From contig CAJAVP010000120.1 in NCBI GenBank assembly GCA_903945375.1, forward strand, positions 1-46,117: a stretch of DNA of 46,117 nucleotides, in the 5' to 3' direction. Below, piece after piece: positions 24,404 to 33,111 of the stretch (positions are counted from its first letter, which is position 1; every line of letters begins with the position of its first letter). The translations under genes and the position numbers were made by a program. The notes under the pieces are model-generated. The model was not told where the DNA came from and did not search any database. It saw only the letters and a program-made list of their open reading frames with translations. Source of the DNA: an uncultured Methylococcaceae bacterium (GTDB lineage Bacteria; Pseudomonadota; Gammaproteobacteria; Methylococcales; Methylomonadaceae).

Positions 24404-26449
24404 ATGAACATAGATGAAATTAATAAAGACATAAATAAAGCGACTGTACAGAATATTTTGTCATTTTTTAACTCTGCTGATTGGTCAGATAATCTAAATC
24501 TAGACACAGAAAGACTTTTAAAAGATAAAAGTTATGTAGATGACTTTTATGAAAAAGCCAACTCTGGTGATAATAAATCTCAACTAATCATGTTTTACGT
24601 CGAAATGATAAATAACATCAATTCATTGGATAACGACAAGAGTAAGGCTATCGACTGGTTAATAAAATCTTCTGATAATGGATTGCCAGAAGCCCAATAC
24701 ATATTAGGTGAATTCAAATTTATGGGGTATTGCGTAGAAAAAAATGAGCTTGAAGGCGAAAGTCTTTTAGAAAAATCAGCAAATAACGGAATAACCGAAG
24801 CACAATTAAGAATGGCTGAATTAAGCGAAGAGAAATATGAGGATGGCTGTGGTTTTCGTTTAGTGGATTATGATGAAAAAAATCATTGGTTAGAAATGGC
24901 CGCAACACCTACTGCGCTTACCCAACTAGCAGATTATTTTGACAGTGAAAAACGTTATGAAAAAGCTTTTACTAACTACAGCCTTGTAGATAAACAAGAT
25001 GGTGGATTACCTTGCTTTAATAGAGCTAGATACAAATTGGCAGAATATTATGCCAAGGGATGTGGTCGCAATAAATCTATAAAAACTGCTGTAGCATTAT
25101 ACGAAAAAGTTGCATATTCTGAAATGAAAGATTACGACGATTATTATATTGATTATAGATTTGATTCTATATTAATTTTAACGGTTATTACTCTTAGTTA
25201 TGAGTGTGGTCAATACATTGATGAATACCAACTTAATAAAATATTAAAATCATTTTCAAGGGAAAAAATACAAAATTATATCATTGAATATGCGAATTAT
25301 AATGAATATGACATTGATTCAGCACTTGATTATTATTTTAATGAATTATCTATAATACAAGAAATAATACCTAATTGTGTACGTGCCATTAAATTAGCTA
25401 AGACATTCATTTTGAATAATATAGAAATACTAAAAAATGAAAGAAATATAAAAGTAAAAAATAAAAATCTTGAAGAAGTACAACAGAAATTAAAAGAAAC
25501 AAACAAAGAGCTAGAAGAAAAAAATAAAGCTCTTGATAAATATCAATATAGAATGCAGAAATTGGTTGATCAATTTACCCATTCTTTAGGTAATGTCATT
25601 TTTCCAGACACTATTTATCAAGTTATGGAACGGTTAAAAAACAATTCAGAATGTCGAAAAGATGTTTTACTACTGAATGAAGCCTATCATTCAGAAATCA
25701 TTATCAAGTTACAAGGCGAATTATTGCGCCAACGTTACGCCAACACCAATTCAGAAAACTTTCGAATACTTGTCAGACGTTGTCGCCGGACTCAGAACAC
25801 TATCGAAAATACCAAAACCATCGAAGATATTTTGGATTATGCGGCTAGTCGTGTAACAGCGAGGTTTCTTAATCAACATTATGCGGGCCTTACTAGCATC
25901 CGAGATAAAATTTTGTCAAAAAAAAATGTAAGCCTTAATACTTTACAGCAAAAATTTGAGGATGACATTTTACTCAACAAATCATTGAATCCTGTTGCAT
26001 GGATTAACCAAAATTTGCGGCCTATTCAAATAGCCGAAATAAGCCCGTTGTGGAAAAAAGTGTTCATTCTTTCCGAAAGTCATGCAGAAGCACTATTGTT
26101 TGGATATTTTTCAGAAATTTTGTTTAATGCCTTTAAATATGCCGATCATGACAAAGATGAATTTTTAAGGTTAGTTTTTGATGAAAAAATCATCAACGAC
26201 AAAACGTATTTATCTTGTAGTTGGCAAAACCCAGTTAAAGACAAAAGCCCGTCAATGCTAGGCACAGGGAACGGTTTAGATGCCATTCAAGAAGATTTGA
26301 AACAACTGAACGACACCGAAAAACCAGAAGAAAGTTTATTGATTCCCAAGAAAAAAAATCAATTTCAGGTGACTTTGTTCTTTAAAAAAGACTTGCTAAT
26401 AAATAAGTTACCTAGCCTTAAAATAAAACGCAAAACCAATGTGGAGTAA
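24404..26449 (+). CDS. Sel1-repeat sensor histidine kinase
   Basis: 681 residues from ATG 24404, chosen because an upstream extension to 24287 would overlap the E1 gene by 100 bp. Residues about 50-270: Sel1/TPR-like repeats (AIDWLIKSSDNGLPEAQYILG; SLLEKSANNGITEAQLRMAE), a likely sensor or scaffold for protein or peptide ligands. About 330-390: coiled coil rich in KE repeats. Phospho-acceptor histidine H393 in FTHSLGNVIFP, a degenerate H-box. C-terminal GHKL ATPase with N575 in the N-box (EILFNAFKYADHD) and G-box GTGNGLDAI at 620-628. No membrane segment, so the signal is cytoplasmic. It is 16 bp after the E1 gene and 3 bp before the receiver gene. Overall plan resembles the TPR-type kinase of Detocs-like phosphorelay defence, by inference. 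Confidence 0.78.
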   Translation: MNIDEINKDINKATVQNILSFFNSADWSDNLNLDTERLLKDKSYVDDFYEKANSGDNKSQLIMFYVEMINNINSLDNDKSKAIDWLIKSSDNGLPEAQYILGEFKFMGYCVEKNELEGESLLEKSANNGITEAQLRMAELSEEKYEDGCGFRLVDYDEKNHWLEMAATPTALTQLADYFDSEKRYEKAFTNYSLVDKQDGGLPCFNRARYKLAEYYAKGCGRNKSIKTAVALYEKVAYSEMKDYDDYYIDYRFDSILILTVITLSYECGQYIDEYQLNKILKSFSREKIQNYIIEYANYNEYDIDSALDYYFNELSIIQEIIPNCVRAIKLAKTFILNNIEILKNERNIKVKNKNLEEVQQKLKETNKELEEKNKALDKYQYRMQKLVDQFTHSLGNVIFPDTIYQVMERLKNNSECRKDVLLLNEAYHSEIIIKLQGELLRQRYANTNSENFRILVRRCRRTQNTIENTKTIEDILDYAASRVTARFLNQHYAGLTSIRDKILSKKNVSLNTLQQKFEDDILLNKSLNPVAWINQNLRPIQIAEISPLWKKVFILSESHAEALLFGYFSEILFNAFKYADHDKDEFLRLVFDEKIINDKTYLSCSWQNPVKDKSPSMLGTGNGLDAIQEDLKQLNDTEKPEESLLIPKKKNQFQVTLFFKKDLLINKLPSLKIKRKTNVE

Positions 26450-26452
26450 AAA

Positions 26453-27979
26453 ATGCTGAAAATATTGTGGGTTGAAGACGAGTATTCAGAACAAAAACAA
26501 GTTTCCTGGTTTAGCAATAGGTCGGTTTGCGTAAAAACATCCTTCGATCAGGGAGAAGAAGCTATTAATAGTTGTTTAGCTCAATTCGACTTGATTGTAT
26601 TGGATATAAATTTAGAAAATTCAGAGCATACTGACAAAGTAAAAGCACTTGCAAAGCAATTTAAAATTACCGAGCAAGAATTTTTACAAGAAAGCGGAAT
26701 GAATTTGTTTTTAAACTTGCGGGAGCATGGCTTTCCGAAAGAGCAAATTATATTTTTAACGGCTAATGCAGATATTAATATTAGTCGGATAGATGAATTG
26801 CGGGAGTCTTATAGACAAGGCAATGATGATGCTTTTGATGAAATTATAGGAACGATAACAAATGAACTTAGTGAAGAATCGTTCAAAAAGTGCTCTGAAT
26901 TAATTGAGGCAGAAGATATTGAAGGCTTGTGCCAATATCTTGAAAATCATTTCAATAATTTGAATGATGGAAATTACCAAAATACCTATAACAGATTTTG
27001 TGAAGCTTATCGGCGTTGTCGTATTGAACCGCCTAAAGCCATCAATAAAAGTTTAAATGAATCCCAGCAGCATCTAAATCATTGGTTAGAAAATAACGAA
27101 AAAAACGATTATCTAGTTTTGCGGCGAGGGATTATTGAAGGATGTAATTTTTTAAAATCACATATTGAAATAGACGACAATAATATTCAATTTAGGGACT
27201 TTATAAAAACTAAAAATAATCAACTTGCTATTGACATACCAAGCAGAGACATAAAAAATTATCTTGATTCTTTATCGCAGTTTTTAGCGATCAAACAGCC
27301 AAATGATCAAAATATCCAATATCGGTTGTTTTTAAGAACAATTGTCCATGAATGGGAAGAAAATATTGAAGCAACAAGCTTAAAAGAAAAATATCCACAG
27401 TTTTTCAGTAAAAAACAGCCCAATTATTTTGCAAAAATGAACGATATTTATACTTTTGCATGGCTTATAAAAATGACCCGAAATTGGACATCCCACGCCA
27501 GTTTGCTTGAGCCGTTAAATCCACAAATTATTGCCTTTCTATTCTTGGTCAACATGCGAGCCATGTTCAGATTACCAAAAGTAATCCAGCCTTACGAAAG
27601 AGTTTTGTTGCGTTGCCTTTCTTTATCACCCACCAATGCTATTGATTTCCAGAATTTAAATAATAATATTAGTTATGCGGAAAAAAATGTTGATGGTATT
27701 TTGGCTTCTTTGAAGATACCAGAATATAAAGAAGATAAAAATGGGCAACAAATGTTTGACAAAAATGGAAAGGAAATTTTAAAAAATTTCGGCGAGAAAA
27801 TTAATGCCATTTATCGTCAAAACACAGGAAATCCATACGCTGATGAGCATAACTATAAAGGCTTTTTGTTGCAATATTTCTGGGTTAATCAGAAATATTC
27901 TTTAAGAAATTTAACAGCCACTTCGGATGAATTTTTACCAACATTAGCTCGCCATATTTACAATGATAGTTTTTCTTAA
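26453..27979 (+). CDS. Receiver-domain protein with HEPN-like C-terminal RNase motif
   Basis: 508 residues. Residues 1-125: a CheY-like receiver with acidic pocket E8/D9 (WVEDE), phospho-acceptor D51 (LIVLDINLE) and switch T103 (IIFLTANAD). The usual conserved lysine after the switch is not evident. The remaining about 380 residues are helical and unlike DNA-binding output domains. Near residue 343 lies RNWTSH (R343, N344, H348), a perfect R-N-x3-H match to the HEPN RNase motif within a hydrophobic helix (WLIKMTRNW...). This suggests a ribonuclease gated by phosphorylation. Translationally adjacent to the kinase (3 bp). HEPN assignment rests on the motif alone. No signal or membrane segment. 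Confidence 0.72.
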   Translation: MLKILWVEDEYSEQKQVSWFSNRSVCVKTSFDQGEEAINSCLAQFDLIVLDINLENSEHTDKVKALAKQFKITEQEFLQESGMNLFLNLREHGFPKEQIIFLTANADINISRIDELRESYRQGNDDAFDEIIGTITNELSEESFKKCSELIEAEDIEGLCQYLENHFNNLNDGNYQNTYNRFCEAYRRCRIEPPKAINKSLNESQQHLNHWLENNEKNDYLVLRRGIIEGCNFLKSHIEIDDNNIQFRDFIKTKNNQLAIDIPSRDIKNYLDSLSQFLAIKQPNDQNIQYRLFLRTIVHEWEENIEATSLKEKYPQFFSKKQPNYFAKMNDIYTFAWLIKMTRNWTSHASLLEPLNPQIIAFLFLVNMRAMFRLPKVIQPYERVLLRCLSLSPTNAIDFQNLNNNISYAEKNVDGILASLKIPEYKEDKNGQQMFDKNGKEILKNFGEKINAIYRQNTGNPYADEHNYKGFLLQYFWVNQKYSLRNLTATSDEFLPTLARHIYNDSFS

Positions 27980-27990
27980 GGCTAATTATT

Positions 27991-28059
27991 ATGTCAACAC
28001 TTATAAAAACTGAAATACCAGATCAATTGTTGCAACAAACACAAAAAATGGTGGAGTGA
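27991..28059 (+). pseudogene. Remnant of a small antitoxin-like N-terminus
   Basis: A 22-codon frame encoding MSTLIKTEIPDQLLQQTQKMVE ends at TGA 28059. It resembles the start of small ribbon-helix-helix-type antitoxins (the pattern MST-x-I-x4-P-x-x-LL-x-x-x-Q-x-x-V). The rest of such a gene is missing; the next 129 bp up to 28188 contain no continuation. Confidence 0.3.
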
Positions 28060-28188
28060 AGTTGGGTTAATAATATCTGCTATCTCGCTCAAACTATCAT
28101 TCTATGTGTTAATTGCGAACCAATACTGTTTATATGCTTGGATAAATTACAAGAGCATATGTTTTATATTTTTTAGAGGTTAATAATT

Positions 28189-28461
28189 ATGTCAAATTTT
28201 TCATGGAAAAATAATATTCCAGATTGCTTTGGAGATAGTGATGGGAAATTTGCTATTCACAAAGAAGACTTAGATCAAGCTATCGAATTACTTCAAGAGT
28301 GTTGTAATGAAAATGTAAGCATTAATGAACTTCTTATTGAAGTAGAAAACTATTTACGACATAAGCATGGCGGAAATGTCAAAAATCAGAATAAATTTCA
28401 AAGCCATATCGATGAACAAAAAGAGCGCATAAGATCAATGTTTGGAGCATGGTTACCATAA
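28189..28461 (+). CDS. Small soluble protein of unknown function
   Basis: 90 residues, start ATG 28189 with ribosome-binding site AGAGGTTAATA. Predicted mostly alpha-helical with a Cys pair (LQECCNE) and a basic stretch near YLRHKHGG. No family recognised. AT-rich like the kinase and receiver genes (about 34% GC by eye), unlike the more GC-rich E2/E1 genes. Might be a subunit or regulator of the receiver-nuclease module, from position only. Confidence 0.6.
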   Translation: MSNFSWKNNIPDCFGDSDGKFAIHKEDLDQAIELLQECCNENVSINELLIEVENYLRHKHGGNVKNQNKFQSHIDEQKERIRSMFGAWLP

Positions 28462-28562
28462 CAAGTGTCGCCTTCATAAGTAATTAAGCGATATTTCCTC
28501 AGAACTTTGTGTAAAAACACCATCACAAAGAATATTTAAAAAATTAGGTTATTAATATTCAC

Positions 28563-30377
28563 ATGAACGATATTCTCAAAACCCTAATCCCCCTTTTACC
28601 ACGTTACCCTGAAGAAGGTTGTGATGCTTCGCGTATCGGCAAACAGGAAATATTCAATGCCTTGGTAAAGCACATTGGTGATGAACAAATCCAAGCCGTG
28701 CAAACCACAATGGAATTGGTCGAAAACCTATTCACCAGCCTTTCCTTGTTGAGCAATGAGGAGTTGCAACGCGGCGAATGGCAATTTGTCTCACATCCAG
28801 CCCAGTTGTGTGCTTTATCGCTACTACATACCTTGGCTGACCAGGGTCAAAAGCTGTTTGCCTCCGATTTTTGGCAAACTACTGGTGTAGGGGATGAAGA
28901 AAAACAACAGCAGAAAAAAGTTCTTGAAGCCTTGGAAAACCATCGTTTTTCCAGTCAGGTTTGCGGCGTTAATACCGCAGTGCCGATTCGCTTTGTCTAT
29001 GTCGCATGGGGGATTATCAAATTAGACGACAAAATTGTTTGTCATCGCCGTGAAGCTTCTGAACATGCGACTGAATACGGGCTAATTGGTGGTCGCATTA
29101 ATGTCCGTGATCTGAAAAAAGTGATAGGAGAAACTACATCAAATCATGATTTACTTAAAATTTTACAGGCTCCAGATTCTGAACTTATGTTTCAAGCGAT
29201 GGAACATGGACTATATCGCGAATATGATGAGGAAGCTAAACTTATCCACGAACAAGGGCATTACAAGACGCGAGTTTGGCGTGATCTTATTCCTTACACC
29301 AAGTGCATGGGTGCCGCGCCAAACTATGCATTGACGCAATATTTCTTTCGTCTGTACCAAATAAAGCTTAGCACTAACGGCTATTTTACGTTGCGTGATC
29401 AAATGCGAAACAATGATCGCTTGATTGAATGTACACTAGATGAAGTTGCGATAGGCACAACCGCCGACGGTGCGAAAACACTCACCATTCAGGCTATTTA
29501 TGATGATTTTCATAATGACAGGGGAGCTTTAAAACAAGCCCTGGAGGAGATGAAACCCTCCTACATCAATCGTTATCTTTTTAATGACAAAAAAGACGGT
29601 CTAATTTTTTCTATTGAAAATAATATCTTACGCGCTACTTCCGGTAAGGAAAAACCACTATTAACCACGCTGAATACCGAACAAAAAAGCCTGTTGTTAG
29701 CCTTAGCCGCGCATGGCAAAGGGTTGACGATAACACCATTGGATTCTAATACCGTGGATTTTCACGAATTCGGCTGGATAGAAATTCATGATGAAATGCT
29801 ACAGCAACAACTTGAGCAATTAGCAGAATTACTGCGGCAAAGTGGTTTTGCAATCTTGGAAATAACAAGACCCAATTATTTTCGCGTATCCATGTTGCCT
29901 GAACTGATTTTCTTCGATTATGATTTTTTTCGTCACCGGGTCGAAGCAATAGGCACGCCCTCTACATCAAAGAAATGGCGAGTGACTATCTATCGTAACA
30001 GTATTGAAACTTGCCTTGGCAACGTGCATGAATGCTCAGAGTATGAAGACATTGCTTGCAAGCCTAACCGAACAACGTCTGATGGGGATTCAGCAGAATC
30101 AGCAGGTGAGCGTATCTTTTCATTAAGTGAAATTATGAAACGATCTGATTACTTGACGATTGATGATATGGAATGGCGAAAACTGCATCCTTTTCTAAAA
30201 AACAATGAAGAATTTATCAAAGATACACGTAAATCGCCTTTAATTTTTCAGCCGATGGGTTTGAAAGATTTGCTGATTAAAAAAGATGTTCCGCAACACA
30301 AATTTTCCACAATACGTGAGCGTGTCTTTTTAAGTTGTTTGCCATTAACCAATGACGTTGACGGCGCAGGCGGCTAG
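28563..30377 (+). CDS. Large protein with a Nudix-like domain
   Basis: 604 residues. About 140-280 looks like a Nudix hydrolase: beta strand PIRFVYVAWGIIKL, then GLIGGRIN (G176/G177) and the helix with REYDEEA (219-225), matching the REUxEE core of the Nudix box. The glutamate normally eight residues before the R is Q211, and a long insertion separates the glycine and helix halves, so the box is degenerate. Strands after it (YKTRVWRDLIPYTK ... YFFRLYQI) fit the fold. The N-terminal 130 residues and C-terminal 300 are unassigned. It may hydrolyse a nucleotide diphosphate-linked signal; Nudix proteins occur in several nucleotide-signalling defence systems (established for others, inferred here). 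Separate from the receiver gene by about 580 bp. Confidence 0.6.
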   Translation: MNDILKTLIPLLPRYPEEGCDASRIGKQEIFNALVKHIGDEQIQAVQTTMELVENLFTSLSLLSNEELQRGEWQFVSHPAQLCALSLLHTLADQGQKLFASDFWQTTGVGDEEKQQQKKVLEALENHRFSSQVCGVNTAVPIRFVYVAWGIIKLDDKIVCHRREASEHATEYGLIGGRINVRDLKKVIGETTSNHDLLKILQAPDSELMFQAMEHGLYREYDEEAKLIHEQGHYKTRVWRDLIPYTKCMGAAPNYALTQYFFRLYQIKLSTNGYFTLRDQMRNNDRLIECTLDEVAIGTTADGAKTLTIQAIYDDFHNDRGALKQALEEMKPSYINRYLFNDKKDGLIFSIENNILRATSGKEKPLLTTLNTEQKSLLLALAAHGKGLTITPLDSNTVDFHEFGWIEIHDEMLQQQLEQLAELLRQSGFAILEITRPNYFRVSMLPELIFFDYDFFRHRVEAIGTPSTSKKWRVTIYRNSIETCLGNVHECSEYEDIACKPNRTTSDGDSAESAGERIFSLSEIMKRSDYLTIDDMEWRKLHPFLKNNEEFIKDTRKSPLIFQPMGLKDLLIKKDVPQHKFSTIRERVFLSCLPLTNDVDGAGG

Positions 30378-30973
30378 CACAATATAAGATAATGTAATTA
30401 TTGATGAAATGTATTTTTACAAAATGAACCAGAAGATTCAAGCTGTCCAATTCATCCAAATGAATGAGGGCTAGCATCGGCAATAACGATGACATTAGTC
30501 TTTTCCATGCAAGCCCCATTCAACATCTTCGCGAATAAAATTTTCGCTGATGGTTGGGTACGTTTAAACAAACGACACTAAAGTCCCATAGGATTTTGAG
30601 CGGTGACAAGGCGTAAACTTTCAGTGTATTGCCTAATCCCCATACCGCTGTTGTATTATTCAATGAATACCAGAAATTACGGTTTATTTTGTAAGTAAAC
30701 ATATAGGAATATCAGATATTTTCATCTAATTTTTCTTATCGTTTAAACGAACGTTTTTTTATGCTTTTTGATCTATTGAGTAATGATGGTTAAGGCTTCC
30801 CAAAAAATGACAGGTTAAACAGGGTTAAATTTGGGAAGCTTGAAAATGGCATAAGACCACGCCATCTGTGGCTTTACAATAAATCCTATGGGACTTTGGT
30901 GACGTTTGTTTAAACGTACCCGTTGGCGCAAGATTGATGAAAGACTGCTGCACACAGAGTGAAATAAACGAAT
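30378..30973. other. Intergenic region with inverted-repeat element before intron RT
   Basis: No supported gene. It contains the paired 41-bp repeats described separately and the probable 5' portion of a group IIC intron just before 30974. A further GCTTCCC/GGGAAGC pairing lies near 30796-30841. The intron 5' end could not be placed. Confidence 0.45.
30556..30921. repeat. 366-bp element bounded by 41-bp inverted repeats
   Basis: 30556-30596 (GGGTACGTTTAAACAAACG, then ..ACACTAAAGTCCCATAGG..) and the reverse complement of 30881-30921 match over 41 bp with two mismatches. The spacer of about 284 bp is AT-rich and has no ORF. Looks like a MITE, an IS remnant or a large RNA stem near the intron. 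Confidence 0.65.
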
Positions 30974-32278
30974 ATGAGCCTATCAACAGAGGAACCAAGA
31001 CTTTTCGACACCCTATGTTCAAGGTTGTATTTGGGCGTAGGCTTTGAGCTGGTCAAGAAGAATCACGGCGCACCCGGCATCGACGGCGTGAGCATAGCGG
31101 ACTTTGAGGCTAACTTAGACGAAGAGCTAAGCCGGTTACAACAGGAACTGAATGACTGGACTTATCAACCCTCGCCGGTGCGTCGAGTAGAAATACCCAA
31201 GCCCGATGGCAAAGGTGTCCGCCTACTGGGCATACCGACAGTGCGGGATCGCGTGGTGCAAGTGACACTGAAACTGCTGCTGGAACCGATCTTCGAGCCA
31301 GACTTCTCACCGAACAGCTATGGGTTCCGTCCTGGACGAAACCCGCACCAAGCGGTAGAGGCTGCGCAACAGATCGTCAACAGCGGCAAACCCTATGTGG
31401 TGGACATCGACCTGTCAAAATTCTTTGACCGGATCAACCACGACCGGTTGATAGCCCGCATGGGTGAAAAGGTATCCGACAAGCAGATATTGAGACTGGT
31501 AGGGATCATGTTGCGCAGCGGCGTCATGGTCAATGGCGTCGTCAACCCCAGCAAGGAAGGCGCGATGCAGGGTGGCCCGTTAAGCCCCTTGCTTAGCAAT
31601 ATCGTATTGGACGAACTGGATAAAGAATTGGAGAAACGCGGCTTAGAATTTTGCCGTTTTGCCGATGACTGCAACATTTTCGTGAGTTCGCAAAAAGCGG
31701 CGGAACGGGTGATGGAAAAAGTCAGCCAATTCATCGAAAAGAAACTGAAACTGAAGGTGAATCAGGAGAAAAGCCAAGTGGCCAAATCCGATAAGGTCAA
31801 GTTCCTAGGTTTTACCGTGGTCAACGGGACGATAGCGATTGCGCGTAAAGCTCTGCAAATGGCCATGAATAGAGTCAAGGCATTGACACCGAGAGGCACA
31901 CACAAATCTCTGGAACCGACACTGGACAAGATCAATCAATGGTATGTGGGCTGGTCGAATTATTATAGTTTGACCAATTACCCCTCCCAATTGCATAAAA
32001 TCGAAGCCCACATTAGGCGACGAATACGGTCAAGGCTGGTGAGCCAACAGAAGAGAAGGCAGTATCTTTATCGAAATCTGGTCAAGCGGGGAGTGCCGCC
32101 GAAACAAGCGTCAAAAGCCGTTTTCTCAAACGACGGACGATGGGCGCTCTCAAACGCCCGTGCGGTGACGAGAGCCTACCCCAACAGTTGGTTTATCAAC
32201 TTGAAGGGACAGGAAATCCGCTCCGACCGAAAACTGGCGCATTGGTTTGATGTTTCTCAATGGGTACGCCTTGCATGA
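30974..32278 (+). CDS. ltrA: Group IIC-like intron reverse transcriptase/maturase
   Basis: 434 residues, near the normal length for class C intron proteins. RT blocks include GAPGIDGVS, VRRVEIPKPDGKGVRLLGIPT, SYGFRPGRNPHQAV, VVDIDLSKFFDRINH, QGGPLSPLLSNIVLDELDKE and the active-site FADD (CRFADDCNIFV), where Y is replaced by F as in many class C proteins. A maturase/thumb region follows (LDKINQWYVGWSNYYSLT). No HNH domain. Start ATG 30974 lacks a strong ribosome-binding site. Distinct lineage from the YADD protein of the first intron, so two different intron families invaded this window. A domain V/VI tail follows at 32280-32347. Confidence 0.9.
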   Translation: MSLSTEEPRLFDTLCSRLYLGVGFELVKKNHGAPGIDGVSIADFEANLDEELSRLQQELNDWTYQPSPVRRVEIPKPDGKGVRLLGIPTVRDRVVQVTLKLLLEPIFEPDFSPNSYGFRPGRNPHQAVEAAQQIVNSGKPYVVDIDLSKFFDRINHDRLIARMGEKVSDKQILRLVGIMLRSGVMVNGVVNPSKEGAMQGGPLSPLLSNIVLDELDKELEKRGLEFCRFADDCNIFVSSQKAAERVMEKVSQFIEKKLKLKVNQEKSQVAKSDKVKFLGFTVVNGTIAIARKALQMAMNRVKALTPRGTHKSLEPTLDKINQWYVGWSNYYSLTNYPSQLHKIEAHIRRRIRSRLVSQQKRRQYLYRNLVKRGVPPKQASKAVFSNDGRWALSNARAVTRAYPNSWFINLKGQEIRSDRKLAHWFDVSQWVRLA

Positions 32279-32347
32279 GGAGCCGTGTACGGATCCGTAC
32301 GCACGGTTCTGTGGGCAGACGGAGGCTGAGGCCTCCTCTGACCCGAT
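32279..32347 (+). ncRNA. Group IIC intron domains V and VI
   Basis: Domain V GAGCCGTGTACG...CGTACGCACGGTTC spans about 32279-32309. Domain VI is a GGGCAG-GGAGG / GCCTCC-CTG-ACCC hairpin with a likely bulged A at 32341 and a 3' end ...CCGAT at about 32347. Confidence 0.7.
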
Positions 32348-32760
32348 GTGTACGACGACCCTCGCGTAGCCGTAGGGCCGGGCGTTTTGTCGGAATCCGA
32401 GCGGTAGCGAGGGTGGAGACAAAATGCAAGGCATCCCGACACGGCGTCAAGTCATTGAGGTAGCCAGTGGCGCACAGCGTACCGTAGGGGAGTTGTGCGT
32501 CGCGGCGAACACAGGACGAACGCGAGCCGCCGAAGGCAATAATCGCCAGGTTATTTTTCGCTGCTGAAATCGGATGGATCCCATTTCAGCTTTCGCGAAA
32601 AATCCTGGCGAGCTTAATTCTAAATGTACCAATAATACTTCGCAAGAAAACGAAGTATTATTGGTACATATTGCAAAATCCCTGTTATTAACATATTGAT
32701 TTTAAACAGTTGGATTAGTCTGGTCGTTGTTCCAATAATACTTCGTTGTACGCAAGCTGA
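32348..32760. repeat. GC-rich and palindromic region downstream of the intron
   Basis: No gene. Structures: TTTTGTC/GACAAAA pairing (about 32377-32425); a near-perfect inverted repeat with 27-28-bp arms at 32544-32610 (CGCCAGG...ATTTCAGC); a perfect 19-bp inverted repeat at 32624-32642/32651-32669 (ATGTACCAATAATACTTCG); and a half copy CCAATAATACTTCG at 32732-32745. Confidence 0.6.
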
Positions 32761-33079
32761 CTGTCATCAGACAAGAAAACATGGTCAACGGGGTGAAATT
32801 CGCAAACGATACCGCAGAGAGTCAAGAAGACCAACTTGGCGCATTGGGCTTGTCACCAATGCCGTTGCGCTTTTGAATACCCTATATATGGAATCGGCGT
32901 TAAATCATATAAAAGGCCAGTGTATCCATATCAATGAAGGAGATTTTTCTAGATTGTCCCAATTGCTACATTCACACATAAATTATGTTGGGCACTATTC
33001 CTTTGTACTCACAGATCTAATTTCAAAATGTAAGCTAAGGCCTTTAAAAATAATCAAAGTTGAACATGATAGAGGCTGA
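32760..33079 (+). pseudogene. 3' fragment of a Tn3-family transposase tnpA
   Basis: The C-terminal about 100 residues of a Tn3-type transposase: HGQRGEIRKRYR, then LVTNAVALLNTLYMESALNH, DFSRLSQLLHSHINYVGHYS and a LRPL end. Between KRYR and GLVTNA the expected QEDQLGA-like stretch is found in the other frame (ESQEDQLGALGL), so two compensating frameshifts have occurred. The rest of the gene, including the DDE residues upstream, is missing. The frame opens upstream at 32696 but the residues before about 32777 are unrelated. Confidence 0.75.
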
Positions 33080-33111
33080 CAATTACCTAGGCGGGGTTCA
33101 CACCCACTAGT

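Noticed and set aside
32150-32632. Several minus- and plus-strand ORFs of 60-95 residues after the intron
   Set aside because: They come from GC-rich palindromic DNA, are Arg/Pro-rich and mutually overlapping, and have no ribosome-binding sites.
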